DNA of 64,000 bases from Cyanobium sp. PLM2.Bin73 (GCA_007694915.1 REEV01000133.1:1-64000); one strand, 5' to 3'. Positions 47,561-57,189 are shown, numbered from the stretch's first letter. The notes: generated by a model not told the origin, from the letters alone. Numbers and translations: made by a program.

Positions 47561-48217
47561 ATGGCCCTACGCCTCCCCCCCTTCCAGCCCCTGCCACCGC
47601 CACCGGAAGGCCAGCCCCTGCTGGAGGTGCCGATCGCCCAGCTGCAGCCCACCCAGCTCTGCGTGGGCCTGGCGGAAGTGCGCAGCCGCCAGGCCGACTT
47701 CCGCATCGAGAACACCCGCGAGCGGCGCGACTACCTGGGCAGCAAACCCGTGCCCCTGGTGCGCAGTGCCGATGGGGCCCTGTGGATGGTCGACCGCCAT
47801 CACCGGCTGCGGGCCCTGATGGAGCTGGTGCCCCAGGCCACCGCCTTCGGCTACATCGCCCTGCAGCTCGACACCGACGACCGCAGCGCCGTCCTGGCCG
47901 ACCTGCAGCGCCGCGGCTGGCTCTACCTCTACGACGGCCGCGGCCTCGGCCCCCTCCACCCCCGGGTGCTGCCCGCCGATCTGCTGGGCCTGCAGGACGA
48001 CCCCTACCGCAGCCTGGTGTGGAAGCTCAAGCGCGAGGGGGTGGTGCAGCCGGCACCACTGATCCCCTTCCATGAGTTCCGCTGGGGCGCCTGGCTGCGG
48101 CGGCGGCCCCTGCCGCCCTTCAGTTCCGCCCGGCTGGAGCCGGCCCTGCCCTCGGCGCGGGCCCTGGCACGCTCCACGGCGGCCTCCCACCTGGCCGGCT
48201 GGACCGGCCTGCGCTGA
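47561..48217 (+). CDS. ParB-like domain protein
   Basis: 218 aa of the ParB/sulfiredoxin-like superfamily. LLEVPIAQLQPTQLCVGLAE and VRSADGALWMVDRHHRLRAL ME resemble the N-terminal ParB nuclease/NTP-binding fold, with VDRHHRLRAL in place of GxxRxxA. No helix-turn-helix or centromere-binding domain is visible, so it is unlikely to be the chromosomal ParB. The C-terminal third is Arg/Pro/Ala rich. The ATG at 47561 was chosen. The antiporter gene begins 37 bp later. Confidence 0.7.
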   Translation: MALRLPPFQPLPPPPEGQPLLEVPIAQLQPTQLCVGLAEVRSRQADFRIENTRERRDYLGSKPVPLVRSADGALWMVDRHHRLRALMELVPQATAFGYIALQLDTDDRSAVLADLQRRGWLYLYDGRGLGPLHPRVLPADLLGLQDDPYRSLVWKLKREGVVQPAPLIPFHEFRWGAWLRRRPLPPFSSARLEPALPSARALARSTAASHLAGWTGLR

Positions 48218-48254
48218 CCCGGCCAAGCTGGGCCGACCTGACCGCCCGCAGCGC

Positions 48255-50318
48255 GTGACCGCCTTCCTCACCACCAACCCCCTGGCGGTGTTCGCTCTGC
48301 TGCTGGGACTGAGCGTGGTGGTGCCGCCGCTGGTGCGGCGGCTGGGGCTGCCCGATCTGGTGGGCCTGCTGGTGGCGGGGGTGCTGATCGGTCCCCATGG
48401 GCTCGGCTGGCTCAGGGCCGAGGGCGAGGTGGTTCGCCTGTTCTCCGACCTGGGCGTGGTTTACCTGCTGTTCATCGCCGGCCTGGAGATCGATCTGGCC
48501 GAATTCGCCCGCATCCGCCAGCGCTCCTTCCGCTTCGGGCTGCTCACCTTCGTGCTGCCCCTGCTCACCGGACTGCTGCTGGGACTGGGATTCGGCTACT
48601 CGCTGCTGGCCAGCGTGCTGCTGGGCTCGATCCTCTCGTCCCACACCCCGCTCGGTTACCCGATCGTGCGCAGCTACGGGGAAGTGCGCGAGGAGTCGGT
48701 GGTGGTGGCCATCGGCGGCACGATCTTCACCGACCTGGCGGCTCTGGTGCTGCTGGCCCTGTGCATGGGGCTGCATCGGGGCGAGGCCTCGGCGCTGGAC
48801 CTGGTGGGCCTGCCCCTGCGGGTGGCCCTGTTCGGGGCCCTGGTGCTGCTGCTGATCCGCCGCATCGGGCGCCCGTTGGTGCGGCGCAGCGTGAACAACG
48901 ACACCCAGCTGTTCGTGGCGGTGCTGATGGCCCTGTTCCTGGCCTCCCTGGGGGCCGAGCTGGCCGGGGTGGAGAAGATCGTCGGCGCCTTTCTGGCGGG
49001 CCTGGCGGTGAACGGCGTGCTGCCCGAGGGCCGTGTCAAGGAGCAGGTGATCTTCGTGGGGGCGGCCCTGTTCATCCCGATCTTCTTCATCAGCCTCGGC
49101 CTGCTGCTGAATCTGCCCGCCTTCGCCAGCACCCTGATCAGTTCGCCGTTCGCCCTGCTGCTGATCACCGGACTGGTGGGTGCCAAGGGGCTGGCCTCCT
49201 GGTGGGCGGGCCGGTTCTACGGCTACACGGGCCCCCAGATGCTCACCCTCTGGTCGCTGTCGATCCCCCAGGTGGCCGCCACCCTGGCGGCCACCTTCGT
49301 GGGCTACCGGGGCGGCCTGCTGGATGAAACCGTGCTCAACAGCGTGCTGGCGCTGATGGTGGTCACCGCCACCCTGGGGCCCTACCTCACCGCCGTGGCG
49401 ATGCCGCGGCTGGGGCGCGCCAAGGCCGCCCGCCTCAACGCCGCGGCCAGCGGCGGCGGCACGCGGGCCCTGGCCCGCCGCGCCCTGCGGGTGCTGGTGC
49501 CGGTATCCAATCCCGACACCGAAGCCCCCCTGCTGCAGCTGGCCCATCTGCTGATGGGCGGTGATGCCGACCAGCCCGGCGAGCTGCTTCCCCTGGCGGT
49601 GGTCTCACCCCGCCAGGCGGAGGCCGGGGCCCAGAGCCTGACGGCCCTGGCCGGCGCCATGGCCCGGGCCCGGGGCCTGCTGCAACGGGCCGAGGCGATC
49701 TCCAGGCCGTGGCAGGTGCCCTGCCGCAGCCTGCTGCGGGTGGATCAGGACCTGGCCGGCGGCATCGCCCTGGTGGCCGTGGAGCAGGCCAGCGACCTGG
49801 TGCTGATGGGCCTGAACCCACCCAGCCCCCTGGGCCGCTGGCTGTTCGGCGATCTCGTCGATGCCACCTGCCGCCAGGCCCCCTGTCCGGTGGTGGTGGC
49901 CCACCTGCCCCGCCCGCCCGAGGAGCTGCGACGCCTGCTGGTGCCGATCAAGGACCTCACCGCCGGCGCCATGGAGCAGGTCCAGCTGGCCCAGCGCCTG
50001 GCCCTGGCCCTCGGGGGAGAGATCACCCTGCTGCATCTGCACGATCCGCGGCTGAGCCGGGTGGCGCGCCAGGAGCTGGTGGCGGAGCTGCAGCAGTGGC
50101 AGCCCAGCGCCTCGGCCGTCCCCCTGGAGGTGGTGCTGCAGAGCCACCAGGGCGTGGAGAGCGCGATCGTGGCCGCCAGCCACAGCCACGACCTGGTGAT
50201 CCTGCGCTCCCAGCGGCGGCTGGTGGCGGGCCTGCCGATTCCTGCCAGCGACCGCACCAGCCGGTTGCTGCGTCGACTCACAGGACCGGTGCTGGTGATC
50301 AGCGACCCCCTGCACTGA
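48255..50318 (+). CDS. CPA2-type cation:proton antiporter with C-terminal Usp-like domains
   Basis: 687 aa. About twelve helices (about 1-390) have the KefB/NhaS pattern VPPLVRRLGLPDLVGLLVAG, LLFIAGLEIDLAEF and GVEKIVGAFLAGLAVNG. The C-terminal 290 residues hold two universal-stress-like modules (LRVLVPVSNPDTEAPLLQLA and LRRLLVPIKDLTAGAMEQVQ), probable nucleotide sensors in place of the RCK/TrkA domain found in many homologues. It should exchange Na+ or K+ for H+ across the plasma or thylakoid membrane. The start is a GTG at 48255. Confidence 0.88.
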   Translation: MTAFLTTNPLAVFALLLGLSVVVPPLVRRLGLPDLVGLLVAGVLIGPHGLGWLRAEGEVVRLFSDLGVVYLLFIAGLEIDLAEFARIRQRSFRFGLLTFVLPLLTGLLLGLGFGYSLLASVLLGSILSSHTPLGYPIVRSYGEVREESVVVAIGGTIFTDLAALVLLALCMGLHRGEASALDLVGLPLRVALFGALVLLLIRRIGRPLVRRSVNNDTQLFVAVLMALFLASLGAELAGVEKIVGAFLAGLAVNGVLPEGRVKEQVIFVGAALFIPIFFISLGLLLNLPAFASTLISSPFALLLITGLVGAKGLASWWAGRFYGYTGPQMLTLWSLSIPQVAATLAATFVGYRGGLLDETVLNSVLALMVVTATLGPYLTAVAMPRLGRAKAARLNAAASGGGTRALARRALRVLVPVSNPDTEAPLLQLAHLLMGGDADQPGELLPLAVVSPRQAEAGAQSLTALAGAMARARGLLQRAEAISRPWQVPCRSLLRVDQDLAGGIALVAVEQASDLVLMGLNPPSPLGRWLFGDLVDATCRQAPCPVVVAHLPRPPEELRRLLVPIKDLTAGAMEQVQLAQRLALALGGEITLLHLHDPRLSRVARQELVAELQQWQPSASAVPLEVVLQSHQGVESAIVAASHSHDLVILRSQRRLVAGLPIPASDRTSRLLRRLTGPVLVISDPLH

Positions 50319-50403
50319 GCGCCGCTGCCACCCGGCCCCTCCCCGCAGCTTGGCTGCCAAGGGCGGCGGGGTGGATTAAACCGGGTGTGTGGATCGAGCC
50401 GCG

Positions 50404-50850
50404 ATGACTGTTCAACTCCTGCTGGTGCCCACCGATGGCTCGGAGATCTCCACCCGGGCGGTGCAGAAGGCTGTGGAACTGGCCGCCGCGCTGAAGGCCC
50501 GGGTGCGCTTCCTGCACGTGCAGAACAACTACCCGATCAGCCTGGTGGGGGTGGGCGAACTGGTGGAGGCCAGCACCATCGAGGCCCTGGTGGAGGCCGC
50601 CGGCAAGCGGGGTGAGGCGATCCTGCAGGAGGCCGTCACCGTGGCCGAGACGGCCGGCGTGCAGGCCGAGCGGGCGGTGCTGATGAACCCCCTTCCCCAC
50701 AAGGCGATCCTCGAGGAGGCGAGCGCCTGCGGTGCCGACCTGATCGTGATGGGGTCCCATGGCCGCCGGGGCCTGGAGGGCCTGCTGCTCGGCAGCGAAA
50801 CCCAGCGGGTGCTGCTGGGCAGCAGCGCCCCGGTGCTGGTGGTGCGCTGA
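50404..50850 (+). CDS. Universal stress protein
   Basis: 148 aa single UspA domain. LLVPTDGSEISTRAVQKAVE LAAALKARV opens it and the nucleotide-binding GSHGRRGLEGLLLGSETQRV LLGSSAPVLVV closes it, with the G-2x-G-9x-G-S/T motif intact, so it is of the ATP-binding type. It sits 85 bp behind an antiporter that carries Usp modules of its own, suggesting a shared signal. The ATG at 50404 is preferred to the track start 15 bases upstream. Confidence 0.92.
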   Translation: MTVQLLLVPTDGSEISTRAVQKAVELAAALKARVRFLHVQNNYPISLVGVGELVEASTIEALVEAAGKRGEAILQEAVTVAETAGVQAERAVLMNPLPHKAILEEASACGADLIVMGSHGRRGLEGLLLGSETQRVLLGSSAPVLVVR

Positions 50851-50868
50851 GGGAACGGGACAGCAGCG

Positions 50869-51507
50869 GTGAGTGATCCAGCCCTCACGGCCTTCGGGTC
50901 CAGCTTCGGGGCCATCACCCTGGCCGAGCTGGGTGACAAGACCTTCTTCATGGCCCTGATCCTGGCTGCCCGCCACCAGCGGCGCTGGGTGTTCCTGGGC
51001 AGCTTCGCCGCCCTGGCCCTGGTCACCCTGCTGTCCCTGGGGGTGGGGTTCGGCCTGCGGGAACTGCTCCCCGAGCGCCTGCTCCCCTGGCTGGCGACGT
51101 TGCTGTTCACGGGATTCGGCGTCAAGCTGCTGCTCGATGCCCGGGGGCTGGGGCGGAATGCGGCCCAGGACGAGGCCGAGGAGGCCGAACAGGCCGTGAA
51201 TGCGGCCGAAGGGCAACGGCTGATCAGCCGTCCCTGGCCAGTGACCTGGGAGGCCTTCAGCCTGGTGTTCGTGGCCGAGATGGGCGACCGCACCCAGTTC
51301 GCCACGATCGTGCTGGCGGCGGCCCCCACCTTCACCTTCCCCGGCCTGGTGGCCGGAGCCCTGGCCGGCCACGCGCTGGTCACCGCCCTGGCGGTGGGAT
51401 CGGGCCGCTGGATCGGCCAGCGGGTGAACGAGCGGCTGCTCTACCGGCTCAGCGGCGGGCTGTTCCTGCTGTTCGGCCTGGCGGCGCTGGGGCAGGCCCT
51501 GGGCTGA
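50869..51507 (+). CDS. TMEM165/GDT1 (UPF0016) family Mn2+/Ca2+ exporter
   Basis: 212 aa with the two family signature motifs ELGDKTFFMALIL (about 25-37) and EMGDRTQFATIVL (about 139-151), each followed by helices, and an acidic loop in between (QDEAEEAEQAVNAAEGQ). Cyanobacterial homologues move manganese out of the cytoplasm to protect photosystem assembly. The start is a GTG 18 bp after the Usp gene, so it is probably in the same transcript. Confidence 0.92.
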   Translation: MSDPALTAFGSSFGAITLAELGDKTFFMALILAARHQRRWVFLGSFAALALVTLLSLGVGFGLRELLPERLLPWLATLLFTGFGVKLLLDARGLGRNAAQDEAEEAEQAVNAAEGQRLISRPWPVTWEAFSLVFVAEMGDRTQFATIVLAAAPTFTFPGLVAGALAGHALVTALAVGSGRWIGQRVNERLLYRLSGGLFLLFGLAALGQALG

Positions 51508-51540
51508 CCCCTACGCTGCCTGCCAGCTGCACGAACGCCT

Positions 51541-52185
51541 GTGGTGGCGAAGGACGAAATCAGCAGAGCCGAGGAACTCCAGGCTCTGGGCTGGCCCCCG
51601 GAGGACGTGCGTCGCTACGCCGAACTCTGGGACTACCGCCACCGCTGGGGGGCCATCAACCTCGAACCGGAGGACCGGGCCTTCCTGCGCAAAGCCGAGG
51701 CCGTCCTGCCCAAGCGCACCACCGGCAAGGGCTCCCAGAAGAAGACGCTGCAGGAGAAGTCCCACTACCGCTGGCTGGCCTTCCACCTCGAGGCGATGCG
51801 CGCCAGCGCCCAGGAGCAGGGGCTGGCCGAGGGCGAGCAGGGGGCCTGGCCGATCCTGCTGGAGGAGGAGCTGCGCCTGCTCGAGGAGCTGCAACCGGTG
51901 CTGGGCCTGCCCGACACCCTCAAGGCCCGGGATCTGGTGCCCGTGCGGGAGCAGCTGATCGCCGAGGCCGGCGCCGATGGCCGCCAGCTGAGCTTCGACT
52001 TCAATGCAGCGCTGGAGGAGCTCAGGCAGCGTGAGCGCAGCAGCTGGAAACCGCTGCGCGGCGAGGGCAACAGCGACACCAGTTATCCGGTGCTCGACGC
52101 TGAGAGCGGAGCCCGCTTGCGCGGCCGCGCGGCCGAGGTGCTGGGCGAGCGCATCCGCGCCACCTTCCCCTCCCTGCAGGACTAG
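51541..52185 (+). CDS. Conserved hypothetical protein
   Basis: 214 aa, soluble, helical and strongly charged (LEEELRLLEELQPVLG, ALEELRQRERSSWKPLRGEG). ALGWPPEDVRRYAELWDYRH RWGAINLE near the N-terminus is distinctive. No family is recognised; similar proteins occur in picocyanobacteria from memory, which I cannot confirm here. The GTG at 51541 follows the exporter stop by 33 bp. Confidence 0.65.
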   Translation: MVAKDEISRAEELQALGWPPEDVRRYAELWDYRHRWGAINLEPEDRAFLRKAEAVLPKRTTGKGSQKKTLQEKSHYRWLAFHLEAMRASAQEQGLAEGEQGAWPILLEEELRLLEELQPVLGLPDTLKARDLVPVREQLIAEAGADGRQLSFDFNAALEELRQRERSSWKPLRGEGNSDTSYPVLDAESGARLRGRAAEVLGERIRATFPSLQD

Positions 52186-52203
52186 GGCATCAGGACTGGG
52201 GCA

Positions 52204-53493
52204 TCAGGACTGGCGGGCGGGCCGCAGCAGCAGGTTGGCCAGCACGATGCCCACACCGGCCACCACGGCCATGGGCAGGAAAGCTCCGCTATAGCTGCCC
52301 AGCCAGTCGCGCAGCTGGCCGGTGATCAGGGTGCCGAGCAGGGCCCCGGCGCCGTAGGCCGTGAACACCAGGCCGTAGGTCTGGGCGTAGCGCTCCGGAT
52401 CGAAGCAGCGCAGGGTGGCGGCCGGGGCGATCGCCAGCCAGCCGCCGAGGCTGGCCCAGAACAGGGAGAAGGCCACCAGGTAGGTGAGCAGATCGCCCTC
52501 GCCGGCGCCGGCCATCATCAGGCTGCCCACCAGCACCAGCAGGTAGGCGAGGCTGGCCACCCGGGAGGGCCGCAGGCGATCGGACAGCCAGCCGAACAGG
52601 GGCCGGCTGACGCCGTTGAACACGGCGAACAGGGAGATGCAGCTGGCGGCCAGGGCCGGATCGATGGCGATCATCTCCAGCCCCACGGGGCTGGAGATGC
52701 CGATGGCACTGAGCCCCAGCAGGGCCCCGAGGCTGTAGCAGAGCCACAGCCCGCAGAAGCTGCGGCTGCGCAGCAGCGCGGCGGTGGTGGCGGGCTGGGG
52801 GGCCCGGGCGACGATGACGGCCGGCAGCTGGCGCCGGGGATTGGGGGGCGGCTGCCACCCCGGCGGCGGCAGCACCATGGCCAGCGCCACGGCCACCATC
52901 AGCGCCAGAAAGGCCAGCCCCAGCAGCTGCAGGGTGGCGGCCAGCCCCTGGCTGGCGATCAGGCGGTAGGCCAGCGGGGCGGTGATCAGGGGCGAGAGGC
53001 CGAAGCCCAGCACCACCAGCCCCATGGCCAGGCCCTGGCGCTCGGGGAACCAGCGCGCCGCCACCGCCAGGGGCACGCCATAGGCCAGGCCCACCCCACT
53101 GCCGACGATCACGCCGTAGCCCACCACCAGCTGACCGATCGACTGGCTGCGGCTGGCCACCAGGTAGCCCAGGGCCATCACGCCGCCGCCAAGCAGCATC
53201 AGCCGGCGCGGCCCCAGGCGCGGCAGCAGCTGACCCCCGACGGGCATCAGCAGGGCGAAACAGAGCAGGGCCGCCGTGTAGGGGAGCATGCTCTCAGTGG
53301 CCCCCAGGCCCAGGGCTTGCTCCAGGGGCTGGCGGAACACACTCCAGGAATACACGGTGCCCATGCAGAGATGGGCGACGATGCCTAGGGGAAGCAGCAG
53401 CCAGCGCCCCCGCAGCGCCGGCAGGCCGAACAGCTGCGCACCATCGCCTTGCACCCCGGCCAGGGAGGCTGCCTGAGGGAGGGATGGCCCCAT
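52204..53493 (-). CDS. MFS transporter, OFA (oxalate/formate antiporter)-like
   Basis: 429 aa, twelve helices. PLGIVAHLCMGTVYSWSVFR QPLEQALG (with GTVYSWSVF) is the signature of the OFA family of the major facilitator group; GYGVIVGSGVGLAYGVPLAV follows. Members carry small organic acids such as oxalate, formate or lactate; the substrate here is unknown. A nested inverted repeat lies directly upstream. The gene converges with the hypothetical gene at 51.5 kb and lies downstream of cpcL on the same strand. Confidence 0.85.
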   Translation of the reverse strand: MGPSLPQAASLAGVQGDGAQLFGLPALRGRWLLLPLGIVAHLCMGTVYSWSVFRQPLEQALGLGATESMLPYTAALLCFALLMPVGGQLLPRLGPRRLMLLGGGVMALGYLVASRSQSIGQLVVGYGVIVGSGVGLAYGVPLAVAARWFPERQGLAMGLVVLGFGLSPLITAPLAYRLIASQGLAATLQLLGLAFLALMVAVALAMVLPPPGWQPPPNPRRQLPAVIVARAPQPATTAALLRSRSFCGLWLCYSLGALLGLSAIGISSPVGLEMIAIDPALAASCISLFAVFNGVSRPLFGWLSDRLRPSRVASLAYLLVLVGSLMMAGAGEGDLLTYLVAFSLFWASLGGWLAIAPAATLRCFDPERYAQTYGLVFTAYGAGALLGTLITGQLRDWLGSYSGAFLPMAVVAGVGIVLANLLLRPARQS

Positions 53494-53505
53494 AGCCGCG
53501 AATCT

Positions 53506-53570
53506 GACGGTCAGAACCCTAAGCAGGTTGAGCGCTGCAGGACTGCAGCGCTGAGGATCCCGTGACCGTC
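53506..53570. repeat. Nested inverted repeats between MFS gene and cpcL
   Basis: The outer arms GACGGTCA (53506-53513) and TGACCGTC (53563-53570) surround a perfect inner palindrome AGCGCTGCAG-GA-CTGCAGCGCT (53531-53552). It lies behind the cpcL stop and ahead of the MFS start on the minus strand. There is no T run, so it may be an operator or RNA processing hairpin. Confidence 0.65.
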
Positions 53571-53589
53571 GCAGATCCGGCTGCCGGCC

Positions 53590-54354
53590 TCAGCCCTGGC
53601 CCCCGGTGCTGAGCATGGCGGCGGCCGTCCACAGCAGGATGCCGGTGACGATGAAGCCGCCGGTGGCCACGATGTTCTGCCAGATCCGCCGAACCTGCGG
53701 GGTGGGCTGGTTGGCCAGCCAGGCGGGCCGGGGCCAGCCGGCTCCGGGAGTCCAGCCACCGGAGCCGCCGGCCGGGGCGCGGCGGGCCATCACATCGCGC
53801 CAGTAGGCGTCGTAGCGGGGAGCCTGCTGGTTGAAGGGCATCGCGCCCACCGCCCGGCCGGCCAGCACCCGCGAGCGCTGGTAGGGCACCTGGTCTTCCC
53901 CGAAGGTCTCCAGATACTCCGGCGAGTCGATCAGAGCATCGATGAAGGCCGGCAGGCCCTGTTGGGCGATCACGATCGACCAGCGGATGCGCTCCTCGTC
54001 GCCATAGACGGGACGGCCCAGCACCCGGCCCACCACCTGCTCCACCACCCGGTAGTTGCTGTTGCAGCGGTAGAAATCGTCGCGGAACTTGTCGGAGAGC
54101 AACAGCCCCCGGATGAAGCCGCGCATGGTGATCTGACCGCTGCGCAGGCGCATCTCCAGCACCGGATCCCGGTCGACGCTGAAGGCATGGAAGAAGATCT
54201 GGCGGTAGGCCTGCTCGATCAGCCCATCACTGGTGGGGCAGTCGCCGGTCAGGTTCACCGGCGACTGCCGGGGGGTCTCGTCACCAGCAGGCAGGAAGTT
54301 GGCCACGCGGGCATTGATCGCCGTCGGGCGGGTGTCGAGCAGAGGCAGGGCCAT
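53590..54354 (-). CDS. cpcL: CpcL-type phycobilisome rod linker (membrane-anchored CpcG2)
   Basis: 254 aa. The N-terminal linker domain (about 20-200) has LIEQAYRQIFFHAFSVDRDP, GFIRGLLLSDKFRDDFYRCN SNYRVVEQVVGRVLGRPVYG and the FIDALIDSPEYLETFGEDQV PYQR motif of rod-core linkers. The C-terminus is a transmembrane helix (IVATGGFIVTGILLWTAAAM), absent from CpcG1 and diagnostic of CpcL, which anchors core-less phycocyanin rods to the thylakoid next to photosystem I. A Gly/Pro-rich hinge joins the two parts. No cpc genes are adjacent. Confidence 0.9.
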   Translation of the reverse strand: MALPLLDTRPTAINARVANFLPAGDETPRQSPVNLTGDCPTSDGLIEQAYRQIFFHAFSVDRDPVLEMRLRSGQITMRGFIRGLLLSDKFRDDFYRCNSNYRVVEQVVGRVLGRPVYGDEERIRWSIVIAQQGLPAFIDALIDSPEYLETFGEDQVPYQRSRVLAGRAVGAMPFNQQAPRYDAYWRDVMARRAPAGGSGGWTPGAGWPRPAWLANQPTPQVRRIWQNIVATGGFIVTGILLWTAAAMLSTGGQG

Positions 54355-54506
54355 GACAGGGGAAAAGGTTCACCATCTGGGCGGACCGTATTCACCTGCC
54401 CCGCCCGCCACCGCGGCCGCGGCGACAACCCTCACACAAGTTCACCACCGTCGGGGCCCCGGCAGCCCGGCTGATCGACGCGGCCCCCGAGCGGGTCTGA
54501 CTCAAA

Positions 54507-56933
54507 TCAGGCCTGAAGCCCCCAGCGCCAGTGGGTGATGGCGGGGTCGTCCATGCCGTGCTCGTGGGCATAGGCGCGGTGGCCGAGGATCGCCTCCTTC
54601 ATCCGCTCCTTGATGTGGGCGGCCCGTGAGCCCAGCCCAGGTACGCGATCGATCACATCGATCACCAGATTGTAGCGATCGATCTGGTTGTTCATCGCCA
54701 GCTCCAGGGGCGTGTTGATGTTGCCCTTCTCCTTGTAGCCGCGCACGTGGATGTTGGCGTGGTTGGTGCGGTGGTAGGTGAGGCGGTGGATCAGCCACGG
54801 ATAGCCGTGGAAGTTGAACATCACCGGCTTGTTGGTGGTGAACAGGGTGTCGAAGTCACGGTCGCTCAGGCCGTGGGGATGCTCGTCGGGACTGGTGAGG
54901 GCGAACAGTTTCACCACATTCAGCACCCGGATCTTGAGACTGGGGATCTCCCGCCGCAGGATCTCCACCGCCGCCAGGGTCTCCTTGGTGGGAATGTCGC
55001 CGGCGCAGGCCATCACCACATCCGGCTCATCCGGCTCGGTGCCGCAGTCGTCGTTGCTGGCCCAGCTCCAGAGGCCGATGCCCTTGGCCACGTGGGCGCG
55101 GGCCTGCTCCAGGGTGAGGTACTGCAGGTGCTTCTGTTTGTCGCTCACGATGATGTTGCACACGTTCGGCTCCTGCAGGGCCAGCTCCGCCACCGCCAGC
55201 AGGCAGTTGGCGTCAGCGGGCAGGTACACCCGCACCACCTCACCGCTCTTGTTGCCGGCCAGGTCGATGAAGCCGGGATCCTGGTGGGTGAAACCATTGT
55301 GATCCTGTCGCCACACCGTGGAGGAGATCAGGCAGTTCCAGGGCCCGATCGGCGCCCGCCAGGGAGCGTGGTGGATGCAGCTCTCCAGCCACTTGGCGTG
55401 CTGGTTGAACATCGAGGCGATCACGTGGGCGAAGGCCTCGTAGGTGTGGAAGAAGCCGTAGCGGCCGGTGAGCAGATAGCCCTCCATCATTCCCACCAGG
55501 GTGTGCTCGCTGAGCATCTCCACCACGCGGCCGGAGCGGGCCAGCTCACTGCCGTTGAGGTCTTCGGGCAGGAAGTCTTCCATCCACACCTTCTTGCTGC
55601 GCTCATAGATCGCCTGGAGGCGGTTGGAGGCTGTTTCATCGGGTCCGAACACCCGCAGGGAATCGGGGTTGAGGCCGATGGCGTCGCGCAGCAGTTCACC
55701 CAGGGGATAGGTGTTCTCCGCCTCGATCTGGCCCGGGGCCTCGATGGCCACGGCGTAGGTTTCGATCGGCGGCAGGTGCAGCTTGTGGCGCAGCAGGCCG
55801 CCGTTGGCGTGGGGGTTGGAGCCCATGCGCCGGTGACCCTGCGGAGAGAGCTCCTGCAGCTCGGGGACGAGGGTGCCGTTGGCGTCGAAGAGTTCCTCGG
55901 GCCGGTAGCTCTTCATCCACGCTTCCAGCATCTGCAACTGGGCGGGATTACCCTGGGCAGCCGGCAGGGGCACCTGGTGGGCGCGCCAGAAGTTCTCGAT
56001 CTTCTTGTCGCCCAGGGACGCAGGCCCGGTCCACCCCTTGGGGGAACGCAGCACGATCATCGGCCAGGAGGGCCGCGCCACGTTGTTGGGGTCGCTGCTG
56101 GCGCGGGCTTCGGCCCGGATGGCCAGGATGCTGCCGATGGCGGCGTCCATGGCGGCTGCCATGGCGGCGTGCATGGCCATCGGCTCGCTGCCCTCCACGA
56201 AGATCGGTTCCCAGCCGTAGCCGCGCATCAGGCTGGCCAGCTCCTCGCGCGGGATGCGGGCCAGCAGGGTGGGGTTGGCGATCTTGTAGCCGTTCAGGTG
56301 CAGCACCGGCAGCACGGCGCCGTCGCTGATCGGGTTGAGAAACTTGTTGATGTGCCAGCTGGTGGCCAGGGGCCCGGTTTCGGCCTCACCGTCGCCCACG
56401 CAGGCGATGGCGATCAGCTCGGGACTGTCAAACACCGCCCCGCAGGCGTGGGAGAGCACGTAGCCCAGTTCGCCGCCCTCGTGGATGGAGCCGGGGGTTT
56501 CCGGCGTGCAGTGGCTGCCGATGTGGCCCGGGAACGAGAACTGCTTCATGAACCGCTGCATGCCCACAGCGTCCTGCGACTTATCCGGATAGATCTCGCT
56601 GTAGGAGCCATCCAGATAGGTGGGCGCCAGTACCCCGGGGGCGCCATGGCCGGGGCCGGACAGATAGATCATGTCCAGGTCGTGGCGGCGGATCAACCGG
56701 TTGGCGTGGGCCCAGATGAAGGACTGGCCGGGACTGGACCCCCAGTGCCCCAGCAGGCGGCTCTTGATGTGCTCGGGGCGCAGTGGCTCGCGCAGCAACG
56801 GATTGTCGCGTAGGTAGATCATTCCCACCGCCAGGTAGTTGGCGGCCCGCCACCAGGCGTCGATCGTCTGCAGCTCCTCGTGGCTGGCCGGCATGGGCGC
56901 CACTGTGGCGGTGGGCTGGAGGGTTGTGGTCAT
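54507..56933 (-). CDS. xfp: Phosphoketolase
   Basis: Thiamine-diphosphate enzyme that cleaves xylulose-5-phosphate (and often fructose-6-phosphate) with phosphate to acetyl phosphate plus a shorter sugar phosphate. 808 aa. Signatures: [37 protein letters not shown], the [20 protein letters not shown] block, and the ThDP motif [20 protein letters not shown]. The C-terminal half is complete to HWRWGLQA. Together with pta (4.7 kb) it forms a route to acetyl-CoA that bypasses pyruvate decarboxylation. It has no close operon partner. Confidence 0.96.
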   Translation of the reverse strand: MTTTLQPTATVAPMPASHEELQTIDAWWRAANYLAVGMIYLRDNPLLREPLRPEHIKSRLLGHWGSSPGQSFIWAHANRLIRRHDLDMIYLSGPGHGAPGVLAPTYLDGSYSEIYPDKSQDAVGMQRFMKQFSFPGHIGSHCTPETPGSIHEGGELGYVLSHACGAVFDSPELIAIACVGDGEAETGPLATSWHINKFLNPISDGAVLPVLHLNGYKIANPTLLARIPREELASLMRGYGWEPIFVEGSEPMAMHAAMAAAMDAAIGSILAIRAEARASSDPNNVARPSWPMIVLRSPKGWTGPASLGDKKIENFWRAHQVPLPAAQGNPAQLQMLEAWMKSYRPEELFDANGTLVPELQELSPQGHRRMGSNPHANGGLLRHKLHLPPIETYAVAIEAPGQIEAENTYPLGELLRDAIGLNPDSLRVFGPDETASNRLQAIYERSKKVWMEDFLPEDLNGSELARSGRVVEMLSEHTLVGMMEGYLLTGRYGFFHTYEAFAHVIASMFNQHAKWLESCIHHAPWRAPIGPWNCLISSTVWRQDHNGFTHQDPGFIDLAGNKSGEVVRVYLPADANCLLAVAELALQEPNVCNIIVSDKQKHLQYLTLEQARAHVAKGIGLWSWASNDDCGTEPDEPDVVMACAGDIPTKETLAAVEILRREIPSLKIRVLNVVKLFALTSPDEHPHGLSDRDFDTLFTTNKPVMFNFHGYPWLIHRLTYHRTNHANIHVRGYKEKGNINTPLELAMNNQIDRYNLVIDVIDRVPGLGSRAAHIKERMKEAILGHRAYAHEHGMDDPAITHWRWGLQA

Positions 56934-57189
56934 GACCTAGGGAGGTTCGCTAGGAGCAGTATGAACACCTCCGGTTAAGAGCGCCCAAAGAGATGCATGC
57001 GGGTTAGGGTCGCATGACAGGCTTTTGCACCAGCATCAGAATGAGGAGCCAGTGTCACCCATTCCACACCTAGGTCCACACCCAGGAAGAGGGCATGGTG
57101 CATGTAAAGCTGATCCGCCCAGGCAGAGCGAGGCAAAGCGAGAGCGGCGGCCTCTAAAATCGTTACTCAATAACGTTATTCAATAAGAG
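56934..57189. other. Intergenic region
   Basis: About 255 bases behind the Na/Pi-type transporter gene and ahead of xfp (both on the minus strand). The right half holds the xfp promoter and the left end the tandem repeats described separately. No gene is seen. Confidence 0.5.

Noticed and set aside
54747-56813. 688-aa plus-strand ORF opposite phosphoketolase
   Set aside because: Shadow ORF without domain content; composition typical of the reverse complement of a GC-rich gene.
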